Shown here one piece after another: positions 1 through 7,874 of a stretch of DNA of 35,960 nt. This DNA comes from an uncultured Clostridia bacterium. Its GTDB lineage: Bacteria; Bacillota; Clostridia; TANB77; CAG-508. Under the pieces are notes generated by a model that was not told the DNA's origin, did not search any database, and saw nothing but the letters and a program-made list of their open reading frames with translations. The first letter of the stretch is position 1, and each line of letters begins with the position of its first letter. The stretch covers positions 1 through 35,960 of the forward strand of contig CANQXC010000001.1 in NCBI GenBank assembly GCA_947627785.1. The letters run 5' to 3'. Both the position numbers and the translations under genes were made by a program.

Positions 1-2
1 TT

Positions 3-161
3 AGAATTTCTCAAACAGAGCAAAAATTAAAAAAAGATAATATCAAGACTGAAAAAGAAGCTAATAAAACACATTATTATATTGGTAAAAATATAAGAGA
101 AATAATTGCTAAAAATGGTGGAACTATGCCAGAAGACTTGCCTACACCTAAAAAAGCCTAA
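3..161 (+). CDS. dinD: DinD-like DNA-damage-inducible protein, C-terminal fragment
   Basis: The reading frame is open from the left window edge to a TAA at 159-161. It encodes a lysine-rich helix followed by YYIGKNIREIIAKNGG and TMPEDLPTPKK. The GGTMPEDLPTP ending is what I recognise from DinD-family proteins, which in some bacteria are SOS-induced and act on the RecA system. Only about 52 residues are present, so the catalytic or binding part lies outside the window. The usual DinD tail (KQLEKE) is found in the minus-one frame just after an A6 run at about 150-155. One base therefore seems missing from the homopolymer, through mutation, slippage or a sequencing error. Identity is likely but rests on a short tail. 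Confidence 0.65.
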   Translation, partial: RISQTEQKLKKDNIKTEKEANKTHYYIGKNIREIIAKNGGTMPEDLPTPKKA

Positions 162-252
162 AACAATTAGAAAAAGAGAATAATAAAAGTTTAAGAAAAA
201 ATAATAGTTTCTTAATGAGTTGTAAATATCTACGTCGTTGGCACCAAAATAA

Positions 253-284
253 AAAGCTAATTGTATTTACCTACAATTAGCTTT
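253..284. terminator. Perfect-stem hairpin terminator after dinD fragment
   Basis: A 13-bp perfect stem, AAAGCTAATTGTA paired with TACAATTAGCTTT, encloses a 6-base loop. T-rich sequence follows on the plus strand and an A-rich stretch precedes it. It sits between convergent genes and can serve both the plus-strand dinD fragment and the minus-strand small gene. Confidence 0.75.
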
Positions 285-298
285 CTTTATTGTTCTCT

Positions 299-640
299 CT
301 ATACATTACTTTTCTTTTTTCCAAATGTTACATCTTGGAATAAGAAATTCTTGAAGCTTTGCCATGTAACATCTTGATGTAAGAATTCATTTATTTCGTC
401 TTCAACTTTTTGTTGATATGGAGTTAATTCTACTTTTATCTCGTATGTTAAAATTCCTTTTAACTTGGCCCAGAATGAAGGTTTTGCTGGTAAGTTTGAG
501 CCATTAGTACTGCATACTCTAAAAGAAGAGTTGCCTGTTTCTACTCCACCATTTCCTGCATTCTCTATTCCTGTGACTGTATTTCCACCTACACTTGCAT
601 CATTTCCCTCCATTGGAATAAATCTTGATACTTCTTTCAT
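299..640 (-). CDS. Small orphan protein with C-terminal FLxQDVT repeats
   Basis: This 113-residue protein has no family I recognise. The start is well supported: GGGAGG lies 8 bases upstream of the ATG. The first 50 residues are Gly/Asn/Ser-rich and look disordered. The C-terminal half carries three similar short units (GILTYEIKV, EFLHQDVTW, NFLFQDVTF) separated by charged linkers, which suggests a small repeated amphipathic structure. There is no signal peptide or membrane segment. A sigma-A-type promoter and four exactly 11-bp-phased TTACA boxes lie upstream, so it is probably a regulated single-gene unit. A shorter plus-strand frame over the same DNA has no ribosome binding site and was discarded. 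Function unknown. Confidence 0.7.
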   Translation of the reverse strand: MKEVSRFIPMEGNDASVGGNTVTGIENAGNGGVETGNSSFRVCSTNGSNLPAKPSFWAKLKGILTYEIKVELTPYQQKVEDEINEFLHQDVTWQSFKNFLFQDVTFGKKKSNV

Positions 641-728
641 TATTTTTCCTCCCTTTTAAAGTATTATTTTTGAGATTTCTTTTGTATTTTTATAATTTGC
701 ATTTTAACCTCTCTTCATCTTCATTTCA

Positions 729-757
729 TTTATACTACATTTTTTTCCAATAATCAA
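729..757 (-). promoter_or_regulatory. Sigma-A-type promoter for the orphan small gene
   Basis: On the minus strand, TTGATT (752-757) and TATAAA (729-734) are separated by exactly 17 bases, with a TG one base before the -10 region. The start codon at 640 is about 80 bases downstream. The copy of TATTGGAAAAAA inside the spacer is repeated 20 bp further upstream. Confidence 0.6.
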
Positions 758-778
758 TAGTTTTTTCCAATATTTTCT

Positions 779-816
779 TTACATTTTTGTTACACATATG
801 TTACAAAAATATTACA
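779..816 (-). promoter_or_regulatory. Four TTACA boxes at exact 11-bp spacing (putative operator)
   Basis: TTACA on the plus strand starts at 779, 790, 801 and 812; read in the direction of the downstream gene these are TGTAA boxes. The nearest box begins 22 bp upstream of the -35 element, two helical turns away. Direct repeats at 11-bp phase are characteristic of OmpR/PhoB-family response-regulator sites, and that assignment is inference. The array abuts the mtaB stop codon. Confidence 0.55.
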
Positions 817-820
817 TTGT

Positions 821-2223
821 TTATATTGATGCTCCAACAAGCTCCAATCCCTCTCTTTTTATAATCTTTACATATCGTATAGTATTTTCTAAACTATCTC
901 CTTGTGCCTTCACACTTATGTAGTTAGTTGTATGTCCTCCGTATATAACTATCCTGAATTGTAGATTCAAAAAGAACTTCTAAATTTTTTCCTATGTATC
1001 TTTCTAAAAATTCTATTTCATTTTTATTTGATAATTCTATTAATCTTTTGCTTCTTTCTTCCTTCTTTTCAGGACTTATTTGATCCTTCATTTTTGCAGC
1101 AACCGTTCCCCCTCTCATTGAATATTTAAAAACATGCATCTTACTAAATTTTATCTTCTCTAAAAATTTATATGTTTTATTAAATTCTTCTTCTGTTTCA
1201 CCTGGAAAACCTACTATAATATCTGTTGTTAATGCTACATTAGGAAATTTTTCTCTTAACAGATTTACACCGTGTTCAAATTCCTCCACAGTGTATTTTC
1301 TGTTCATTCTTTTTAACGTTTCATTACAACCACTTTGTAAAGATAAGTGAAAATGGTCACAAATTTTATTTACATTTTCTAATCTATTTACAAATTCCTC
1401 TGTTATTAAGTTAGGCTCTAAAGAACCTAATCTTATTCTTTTAAGACCTTCTATTCCATTTATTTGTTCTAGTAAATCTATCAATTTAGTACCATCTTTA
1501 AAGTCTTTACCATATGATGCAACATGGATTCCTGTTATAACTACTTCCTTAATTCCTGTTTTTACAATTTCTTTAATTTCTTTCATTACATTTTCTGGTT
1601 TTCTACTTCTTACTCTTCCTTTTGCATAAGGTATTATACAATATGAACAAAAGTTATCACATCCATCTTGTACTTTTATTACAGCTCTAGTTTTTTCCGT
1701 ATATGTTACTGTTCCAAAATCTAGAAATTCTTTTTCCTCTTCTATTTTTTTATTTTCTTGTGTGTTTATCTCATTGTTTATATCTTGCGTTTTAGTTTTA
1801 TCTTTTATATCTTGTATTTTATCTTTTAAATTATTTTTCTGTGTTTCACCGTTCAACTCTTTAATATTAATTCTATCTTTCAAATAAGCTTCCACAACAT
1901 CTATCAAATGACTCTTCCCAGCATTTCCAATTATTAAATCTAATTCTTCTATTTTCTCTAATTCTTGTTTATTAACCTCAGCATAACAGCCTGTTGCTAC
2001 AACTATTGCATTACTGTTTTTTTGTTTTGCTTGTCTTATAATTTGTCTTGACTTTTTATCTGCCATATTTGTAACTGTACAAGTATTTATTAAATATATA
2101 TCTGCTTTTTCTTCAAAATCTACAACCTCATATTTTCTTTCTACAAATTGCTGTGTTATCGCATTTGTTTCATATTGATTTACCTTACAACCGTAATGTG
2201 TAAAATGCTACTTTTTTTGGCAT
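821..2223 (-). CDS. mtaB: tRNA t6A37 methylthiotransferase MtaB, with two CGG +1 recoding sites
   Basis: MtaB is a radical-SAM enzyme that adds a methylthio group to t6A37 of tRNAs. Reading through two in-frame CGG triplets with a +1 step gives a 466-residue protein from the ATG at 2223. The first ten codons lead to CGG at 2191-2193. The shift restores TLGCKVNQYET, the MtaB signature holding the first iron-sulfur cysteine (C12), followed by NTCTV (C48) and TGCYAEV (C79). The radical-SAM motif CDNFCSYC is at about 188-195. A lysine-rich low-complexity insert of about 48 residues precedes it. The second CGG (939-941) shifts into 39 more residues beginning GGHTTNY, giving the expected TRAM-like end. 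Without recoding, translation stops at codon 13. The annotation is firm; the decoding mechanism is inference. Confidence 0.9.
939..941 (-). other. CGG +1 recoding site (mtaB 3' site)
   Basis: The context on the gene strand is AGT TAT ATA C GGA GGA CAT. Zero-frame reading meets TAA five codons later. Omitting the C gives SYIGGHTTNY and 40 further codons, including the stop, in frame to 821. Confidence 0.85.
2191..2193 (-). other. CGG +1 recoding site (mtaB 5' site)
   Basis: The context on the gene strand is ACA TTA C GGT TGT AAG. Zero-frame reading gives a TAA two codons on. Omitting the C gives TLGCKVN, the family-diagnostic cluster-binding motif. Confidence 0.9.
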
Positions 2224-2263
2224 GTTTTATTTCTCCTTTCCCATTAATGCTTTGACTTAAAAA

Positions 2264-2363
2264 GAATTAAATTTTGGCAAAGCAAAATTATTTAAAACTC
2301 TTATACTAATTTTATAGTTAAACACGATTTTAAAATAATTTTACATAGCCAAAATTCTAATTC
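2264..2363. repeat. Imperfect inverted repeat in the mtaB-ftsK gap
   Basis: GAATTAAATTTTGGC at 2264-2278 is the near-complement of GCCAAAATTCTAATTC at 2348-2363, with about 69 bases between. It could be a long-range RNA stem or a decayed miniature element; nothing distinguishes these. No gene is seen in the gap. Confidence 0.35.
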
Positions 2364-2384
2364 TCTATTTTAAATATAATTATA

Positions 2385-4658
2385 TTATTCATTAGGTGAA
2401 TCTTCTTGTGAGCCTACTGAAGCTGGTGGTTTTGACATTTTCAATTCTTGCCATCTTTCTTCTGATATTAATGTTTTTCTTGGTTTACTTCCCTCATATC
2501 CTGAAATTATTCCCCTTGCCTCCATCTGGTCTATTATTCTTCCTGCTCTTGTATAACCTATTTTAAATCTTCTTTGTAATCCAGATGCTGATATTTGTCC
2601 CATATCTACTGCCATATCAATTGCATCCATTAAAAATTCATCCATATCATCATCTTCGTCACTATCTAGTTCTTGGTCAGTTGTATCTGCCTTTTCTATC
2701 TTCTCTAATATATCATCACTATATGATGGACCTCCATTATTTTTTAAGAATGTAACTATTTTTTCAACTTCTCCATCTGATATAAATGCACCTTGAACCC
2801 TTTGAGGTTTTATTGTACCTGATGGATAGAATAACATATCTCCTTTTCCTAATAACTTTTCTGCACCAATTGAATCTAATATAGTTCTTGAGTCTACACC
2901 TGATGTTACTGCAAATGCAATTCTACTTGCTATATTTGCTTTTATAACACCTGTTATTACATCCACAGAAGGTCTTTGTGTTGCTATTACTAAGTGCATT
3001 CCTGCAGCTCTTGCCATTTGTGCTAATCTACAAATTGCATCTTCAACCTCTTTTGCTGCAACCATCATTAAGTCAGCAAGCTCATCTATTATTATTACTA
3101 TTTGTGGAAGTTTTTCTTCTATTCCTTCACTTTCTAATGCTTCATTATATCCTACAATATCTCTTACATTTTTTTCTGCAAATAGATGGTATCTATTTAC
3201 CATTTCTTGTACTGCCCATGATAATGCACCAGCTGCCTTTTTAGGCTCTGTTACAACTGGAATAAGTAAATGTGGTATCCCATTATATACTGATAATTCT
3301 ACAACTTTTGGATCTACCATTACTAGCTTTACTTCGCTTGGTTTTGCTTTGTAAATAATACTTGTTATAAGTGTATTTATACAAACACTCTTTCCTGAAC
3401 CTGTACTTCCTGCAATTAAAACGTGTGGCATTTTAGCTATATCTGTTACTATAACTTCTCCTGCTGAGTCTCTACCTACTGCAAATGATAATTTTGATTT
3501 TGATTCTTGAAATTTCTTATCTGAAATTATATCCCTTAAAACAACCATATCTTTTTCTTTATTTGGTATTTCTATTCCTACTGCTTGTTTACCTGGTATT
3601 GGTGCTTCAATTCTTATACTTTCTGCTGCTAAGTTAAGTGCTATATCATCTGCAAGATTTGCTATTTTACTTACCCTTACTCCTTCTGCTGGCTTTAATT
3701 CATAACGTGTTATCGTAGGTCCAACTGAAACATTTTCTACTTTTGCAGATACTCCAAAGCTATGTAATGTTCTTTGTAATTTGCTTGCCGTATCTGTTAT
3801 TGCTTTTTTACTATTCTTAGCAGTTGCTTTACCTTCTTTTAAGAAATCTATTGGTGGAAATTCATAATTTTGGTCTTCAACTGTTAATGTATGCTCTAAT
3901 GTTAATACCTCTTTTGATTTATCTTCTTTTTCTTCTTCTTGTTTCTTAAATAATTCACCTGCTCCATCTTCATTTGCCATTTTTATGTTCAACCCATTAT
4001 CTAATACTTCTGCTTCTTTTCTTTCTAGTTCTTTAAGTTCTTTCTTGCTCTTCTGTTTTTCTTTTAATTTCTCTATGTTATTTTTAATTCCTGAAATTTT
4101 AGGCTCTACTGATATTTCTCTTTCATCTTCATTCTCGTCGTCCTCATCATCTTCTATTCTATTTCTTCCTCTTCTCTCCTTCTTTTCAACGTTTCTTCCT
4201 TTTCTTTCCTCTACTATTTCTTTAACCTTTTCTGCAGGTTCTATACCATACATATATACTGAAAGTCCTATTATTATTCCTAGTGAAATAATTACTGTAC
4301 TTGCTTTACCCACTAATCCTACAAAATAATCTGTTATAGTTTTTCCTACAATTCCAGTATCTCCATGGAAAACTGTTATTATAACTGCTATTGCAAATAC
4401 TAATGCCATATACTGTATCAACTTTATGGTAATTGTCCTTTTATCTTCTTCACATGCTAGATTAACAGCAGCTGCAAATATTGCAATAGGTATTAAATAC
4501 TCTATCCATCCAATTGCATATTCCAATTGAGGAATTAAATTCTGACCTACATATCCTGGCTTTCCATATATTAAAATTCCTAAAACTATACTAACTATAA
4601 ATAAAATTACTACTTGTATATTTAAGTTGCTTTTTTGTTTTTTCTTTCTTCTTCCCAT
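2385..4658 (-). CDS. FtsK/SpoIIIE DNA translocase
   Basis: A 757-residue hexameric DNA motor for chromosome translocation at division or into the forespore. Four or five N-terminal hydrophobic segments (residues about 15-150) anchor it. A charged Lys/Glu linker follows (about 150-270), then the alpha/beta motor domain with Walker A AGSTGSGKS, Walker B IVIIIDELADLMM and the ATQRPSVDVITG segment. The C-terminal gamma winged-helix domain includes LQRRFKIGYTRAGRIIDQME, which reads polar DNA sequences. The length is typical. AAAAGGA precedes the ATG. It lies downstream of rsmD and the coiled-coil gene but after a likely terminator, so it probably has its own promoter. FtsK and SpoIIIE cannot be told apart here, so no symbol is given. 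Confidence 0.95.
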   Translation of the reverse strand: MGRRKKKQKSNLNIQVVILFIVSIVLGILIYGKPGYVGQNLIPQLEYAIGWIEYLIPIAIFAAAVNLACEEDKRTITIKLIQYMALVFAIAVIITVFHGDTGIVGKTITDYFVGLVGKASTVIISLGIIIGLSVYMYGIEPAEKVKEIVEERKGRNVEKKERRGRNRIEDDEDDENEDEREISVEPKISGIKNNIEKLKEKQKSKKELKELERKEAEVLDNGLNIKMANEDGAGELFKKQEEEKEDKSKEVLTLEHTLTVEDQNYEFPPIDFLKEGKATAKNSKKAITDTASKLQRTLHSFGVSAKVENVSVGPTITRYELKPAEGVRVSKIANLADDIALNLAAESIRIEAPIPGKQAVGIEIPNKEKDMVVLRDIISDKKFQESKSKLSFAVGRDSAGEVIVTDIAKMPHVLIAGSTGSGKSVCINTLITSIIYKAKPSEVKLVMVDPKVVELSVYNGIPHLLIPVVTEPKKAAGALSWAVQEMVNRYHLFAEKNVRDIVGYNEALESEGIEEKLPQIVIIIDELADLMMVAAKEVEDAICRLAQMARAAGMHLVIATQRPSVDVITGVIKANIASRIAFAVTSGVDSRTILDSIGAEKLLGKGDMLFYPSGTIKPQRVQGAFISDGEVEKIVTFLKNNGGPSYSDDILEKIEKADTTDQELDSDEDDDMDEFLMDAIDMAVDMGQISASGLQRRFKIGYTRAGRIIDQMEARGIISGYEGSKPRKTLISEERWQELKMSKPPASVGSQEDSPNE

Positions 4659-4690
4659 ATGTTTCCATTCCTTTTCACTTTTTTTACAAT

Positions 4691-4727
4691 AAAAAGCCAG
4701 AACATTCTTGAGACGTTTCTGACTTTT
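4691..4727 (-). terminator. Hairpin terminator after the coiled-coil gene
   Basis: AAAAGTCAGAA pairs with TTCTGGCTTTT (one G-U pair) on the minus strand, followed by TTTTTATTGT. It lies about 50 bases downstream of the stop at 4776. Confidence 0.6.
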
Positions 4728-4775
4728 AGATATTTTTTTATGTATTACAAAGTTTTTAGTCTATTTTGTTCTTTC

Positions 4776-5234
4776 TTATTTTAGTTCACTTCTATTTTGT
4801 TCAATTGTTTTTAAAGCTTCACTTATAGATGCATTTATATTATTTATTGCACTTTCTAAATTTTCTAATATTCCATCTGCATAATCCTTTGTTCCCTTTG
4901 TAATTTCTCTAGACATTTCATTTGCTGTTTCTATTATTTCCGCTTTTTGCTCATATGCTTTTCTTGTAATTTCATGTTCATCTATCATTGATATTATTCT
5001 ATTCTCTGCTTCTCTTACAATATCTTCTCCTTCTTTTTTTGCTTCATCTAATATACGAGCTCTTTCTTCTTTTACCCATTTTGCTTGTTTTAATTCATCT
5101 GGAAGCTTTAATCTTATATCTTTTATTATTTCTAATACCTCTTCTTTATCAACTATAGCCTTTTCTGTAAATGGTACAGATTTGCTTCTTTCTAATATAT
5201 CCTCTAATGTTTCTAATAATGTAAAAATCTCCAT
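4776..5234 (-). CDS. Coiled-coil protein encoded after rsmD
   Basis: I place the start at the ATG at 5234, giving 152 residues (MEIFTLLETLEDIL). An AAAGGAG Shine-Dalgarno formed by the last codons of rsmD lies just upstream, and the genes are only 4 bases apart. A longer in-frame extension overlaps rsmD and is unlikely. The protein is almost entirely helical, with long Glu/Lys/Ala heptads at residues 55-150 resembling ATPase subunit B or DivIVA-type coiled coils. No catalytic motif or membrane segment is seen. The same rsmD-linked position is common in clostridia, where such proteins are loosely annotated as ATPase-like. Function unknown; tight coupling suggests co-expression with rsmD. Confidence 0.8.
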   Translation of the reverse strand: MEIFTLLETLEDILERSKSVPFTEKAIVDKEEVLEIIKDIRLKLPDELKQAKWVKEERARILDEAKKEGEDIVREAENRIISMIDEHEITRKAYEQKAEIIETANEMSREITKGTKDYADGILENLESAINNINASISEALKTIEQNRSELK

Positions 5235-5238
5235 GTTT

Positions 5239-5793
5239 TTACTCCTTTCGAATAAATATGAGTATGGCTCGCCCATATTTCCTCTTATCAAAAATTTCAA
5301 TACCATTTTTTTCGATTGTTTCTTCCTTTTTTGTATCGTCTGTTTCTAATATTATAATTCCATTTTTTGACAATAAGTTTAGTTTAATTATTTCTTCTAT
5401 TGCCTTATTTGCGAAATCCGTTTTGTATGGAGGGTCTAAATAAATTATATCAAATTTATTATTATTACTAGCTAAATATTTTAATGCTAAACTATAATCT
5501 TTATGGATTACTGTTGCTTTCTCAGTACTTCTAGTATTTTCTATGTTAGTTTTTATTATCTTTATTGCATCAATTGAATTATCACAAAAAGTTGCTGATT
5601 TTGCACCTCTACTTATTGCTTCTATTCCAATTGCTCCACTTCCTGCGAATAAATCTAACACATTCTTGTCTACTATTTCAAATTGTATAATATTAAATAA
5701 TGCCTCTTTTACTCTATCAAGAGTTGGTCTCGTATTTAATCCTTCTAAAGAAACTAGTTTTTTTCCTCTAGCTTTTCCACTAATAACTCTCAT
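5239..5793 (-). CDS. rsmD: 16S rRNA (guanine966-N2)-methyltransferase RsmD
   Basis: A 184-residue class I SAM-dependent methyltransferase that modifies G966 of 16S rRNA during small-subunit assembly. The N-terminus MRVISGKARGKKL is characteristic of RsmD. The SAM-binding motif VLDLFAGSGAIGIEAISRGA is at about 45-64 and the catalytic DPPY box (IIYLDPPYKT) at about 117-126. Length is normal. The final codons, RKE plus stop, carry the ribosome binding site of the next gene, so the two are translationally linked. The 180 bases upstream are AT-rich and contain TGTAAT and TGTAAC copies about 31 bp apart. Confidence 0.95.
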   Translation of the reverse strand: MRVISGKARGKKLVSLEGLNTRPTLDRVKEALFNIIQFEIVDKNVLDLFAGSGAIGIEAISRGAKSATFCDNSIDAIKIIKTNIENTRSTEKATVIHKDYSLALKYLASNNNKFDIIYLDPPYKTDFANKAIEEIIKLNLLSKNGIIILETDDTKKEETIEKNGIEIFDKRKYGRAILIFIRKE

Positions 5794-5975
5794 ACAATCC
5801 TCATTTTATTTCTTACATATATTTTATTCATTTTTTAATATATGTCAAGAGTATTTATTAAAATGTAATATTAATTTAATATTTTTAACACATCTGTAAC
5901 ATTTATGTTTTATTTCTGTTATATTATACCTTATTTTGTAATAATTTTCAATACATTATTGGTAGATTTATTAAA

Positions 5976-7874
5976 TTACTCTAACTCAAATGCTCCTGTA
6001 TATAATTGATAATATTTGCCTTTTTGTGCTATTAACTCATCATGTTCTCCTCTTTCGATTATTCTGCCTTGTTCTAATACCATTATTGCTTTTGAGTTTC
6101 TTACTGTTGATAATCTATGTGCAATTACAAATACAGTTCTTCCTTCCATTAATTTATCCATACCTTCTTGAACTATTTTTTCTGTTCTTGTATCTATTGA
6201 ACTTGTTGCTTCATCTAATATCATTACTGGTGGATCTTTTATTGCAGCTCTTGCTATTGATAGTAGTTGTCTTTGTCCTTGTGATAAGTTTGCTCCATTT
6301 GATGTTAATAATGTATCATATCCTTGTGGAAGTCTCATTATAAAATCATGTGCATTCGCAAGCTTGGCAGCATTTATTACTTCTTCATCAGTTGCATCTT
6401 CTTTTCCGTATTTTATGTTTTCTTTTATTGTTCCAGTAAATAAGTTTGTATCTTGAAGAACAACTCCTAATGACCTTCTTAAATCTGGTTTCTTTATTTT
6501 GTTTATATTTATTCCATCATATCTTATTTTTCCATCTTCGATATCATAAAATCTATTTATTAAGTTCGTTATTGTTGTTTTTCCTGCTCCTGTTGCTCCT
6601 ACAAATGCTATTTTTTGTCCTGGCTTTGCATATAATGAAACATCATGTAATACCATTTTATTTGGCTCATATCCGAAATCTACATTTTTTAATTCAATGT
6701 GTCCTTTTAATTCTTCGTATGTTAGTGTTCCATCATGATGTGGATGCTTCCATGCCCACATTCCTGTGTGTTCTTCAGTTTCTTCTATTTTTCCATTTAC
6801 TTTCTTTGCATTTACTAATGTAACATACCCATTATCTACCTCTGGTTCGTTATCTATAAGTTCAAATATTCTTTCTGCTCCTGCTAATGCCATAATTATT
6901 GAGTTTAATTGATTTGATATTTGGTTAATTGGTTGGTTAAAGCTTTTTGTTAATTGTAAGAATGATGCTATTGCTCCTATTGAAAGCATGCCATTACCAT
7001 AAATTGAAATTGTTCCTCCTATAATTGCAACAAGTGCATATTCTAAGTTTCCTAAGTTATTTAATATTGGCATAAGTATTGCAGCATACTTGTTTGCTTT
7101 TCTTGAATTATCACATAGTCTTGCATTTATTTCATCGAATCTATCTTTTGCTTCATCTTCATAAGTAAATACTTTTACAACTTTCTGACCATTTATCATT
7201 TCTTCTATATAGCCATTCATTTCTCCTAAAGTTTTTTGTTGGTTTGCAAAATATCTTCCACTCTTTTTAGCTATTCTTCCTGTTACATTTATCATTCCAA
7301 ATACAAATACTATTATGAATATTGTAAGTGGTATGCTTAAACTAAGCATTGCAATAAATACAGCAGTTAATGTTACAACAGCAGATATAAGTTGTGGAAA
7401 GCTCTGTGATAGCATTTGGCTTAATGTATCTGTATCGTTTGTGTAATGGCTCATTATATCACCATGTGTATGTGTATCAAAATATTTTATTGGAAAACTT
7501 TGCATTTTATCAAACATTTCATCTCTAAGATTTTTTAAAACACCTTGGCTTACAACTGCCATAGTTCTTGCATATAGATATGTTGAAAGCACTCCTACTA
7601 AATATATTACTCCCATTGTTCCTATTGCTTTTAAAAGTCCTGTGAATACTGGATTTGTTTGCTCTAGTAGTGGAGCTATATAATCATCTATTAAAGTTCT
7701 TAGGAAAAGAGAACCTGCAACATTTGCTACTGAACTTAATATAATGCATATTACCACAAATATAAGATGTTTTTTGTATTTACTTGTTATTCTTTTTATT
7801 AATCTTTTTGCTACATGTTTATTTATTTTAACTCCAGGTGGTATTCCTCTGCCTCTATTTCTGTTTGCTTGCAT
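5976..7874 (-). CDS. ABC exporter, fused membrane and ATPase domains (second subunit)
   Basis: A 632-residue half-transporter with six membrane helices (about 30-340) and a C-terminal nucleotide-binding domain. Motifs are Walker A VGATGAGKTT, Q-loop VVLQDTNLF, signature LSQGQRQLLSIARA, Walker B VMILDEATSSID and H-loop IAHRLSTV. The linker has an unusual insert, TEEHTGMWAWKHPHHDGT, rich in Trp and His. Its ATG shares a base with the stop of the upstream gene (TAATG), so the two proteins are translationally coupled and presumably form a heterodimer of the multidrug or lipid exporter type. This subunit has the canonical Walker B glutamate (DEAT). The substrate cannot be inferred. Confidence 0.93.
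   Translation of the reverse strand: MQANRNRGRGIPPGVKINKHVAKRLIKRITSKYKKHLIFVVICIILSSVANVAGSLFLRTLIDDYIAPLLEQTNPVFTGLLKAIGTMGVIYLVGVLSTYLYARTMAVVSQGVLKNLRDEMFDKMQSFPIKYFDTHTHGDIMSHYTNDTDTLSQMLSQSFPQLISAVVTLTAVFIAMLSLSIPLTIFIIVFVFGMINVTGRIAKKSGRYFANQQKTLGEMNGYIEEMINGQKVVKVFTYEDEAKDRFDEINARLCDNSRKANKYAAILMPILNNLGNLEYALVAIIGGTISIYGNGMLSIGAIASFLQLTKSFNQPINQISNQLNSIIMALAGAERIFELIDNEPEVDNGYVTLVNAKKVNGKIEETEEHTGMWAWKHPHHDGTLTYEELKGHIELKNVDFGYEPNKMVLHDVSLYAKPGQKIAFVGATGAGKTTITNLINRFYDIEDGKIRYDGININKIKKPDLRRSLGVVLQDTNLFTGTIKENIKYGKEDATDEEVINAAKLANAHDFIMRLPQGYDTLLTSNGANLSQGQRQLLSIARAAIKDPPVMILDEATSSIDTRTEKIVQEGMDKLMEGRTVFVIAHRLSTVRNSKAIMVLEQGRIIERGEHDELIAQKGKYYQLYTGAFELE

Noticed and set aside
821..2223. 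mtaB, udk, cpaF and the MBL gene as pseudogenes
   Set aside because: Apart from the CGG sites they show no stops, deletions or motif loss, and several are normally conserved functions. Decay would give mixed lesions.
2978..4329. Plus-strand leucine/serine-rich frames over ftsK and the ABC genes
   Set aside because: They are shadows of AT-rich minus-strand genes, low-complexity and without ribosome binding sites.
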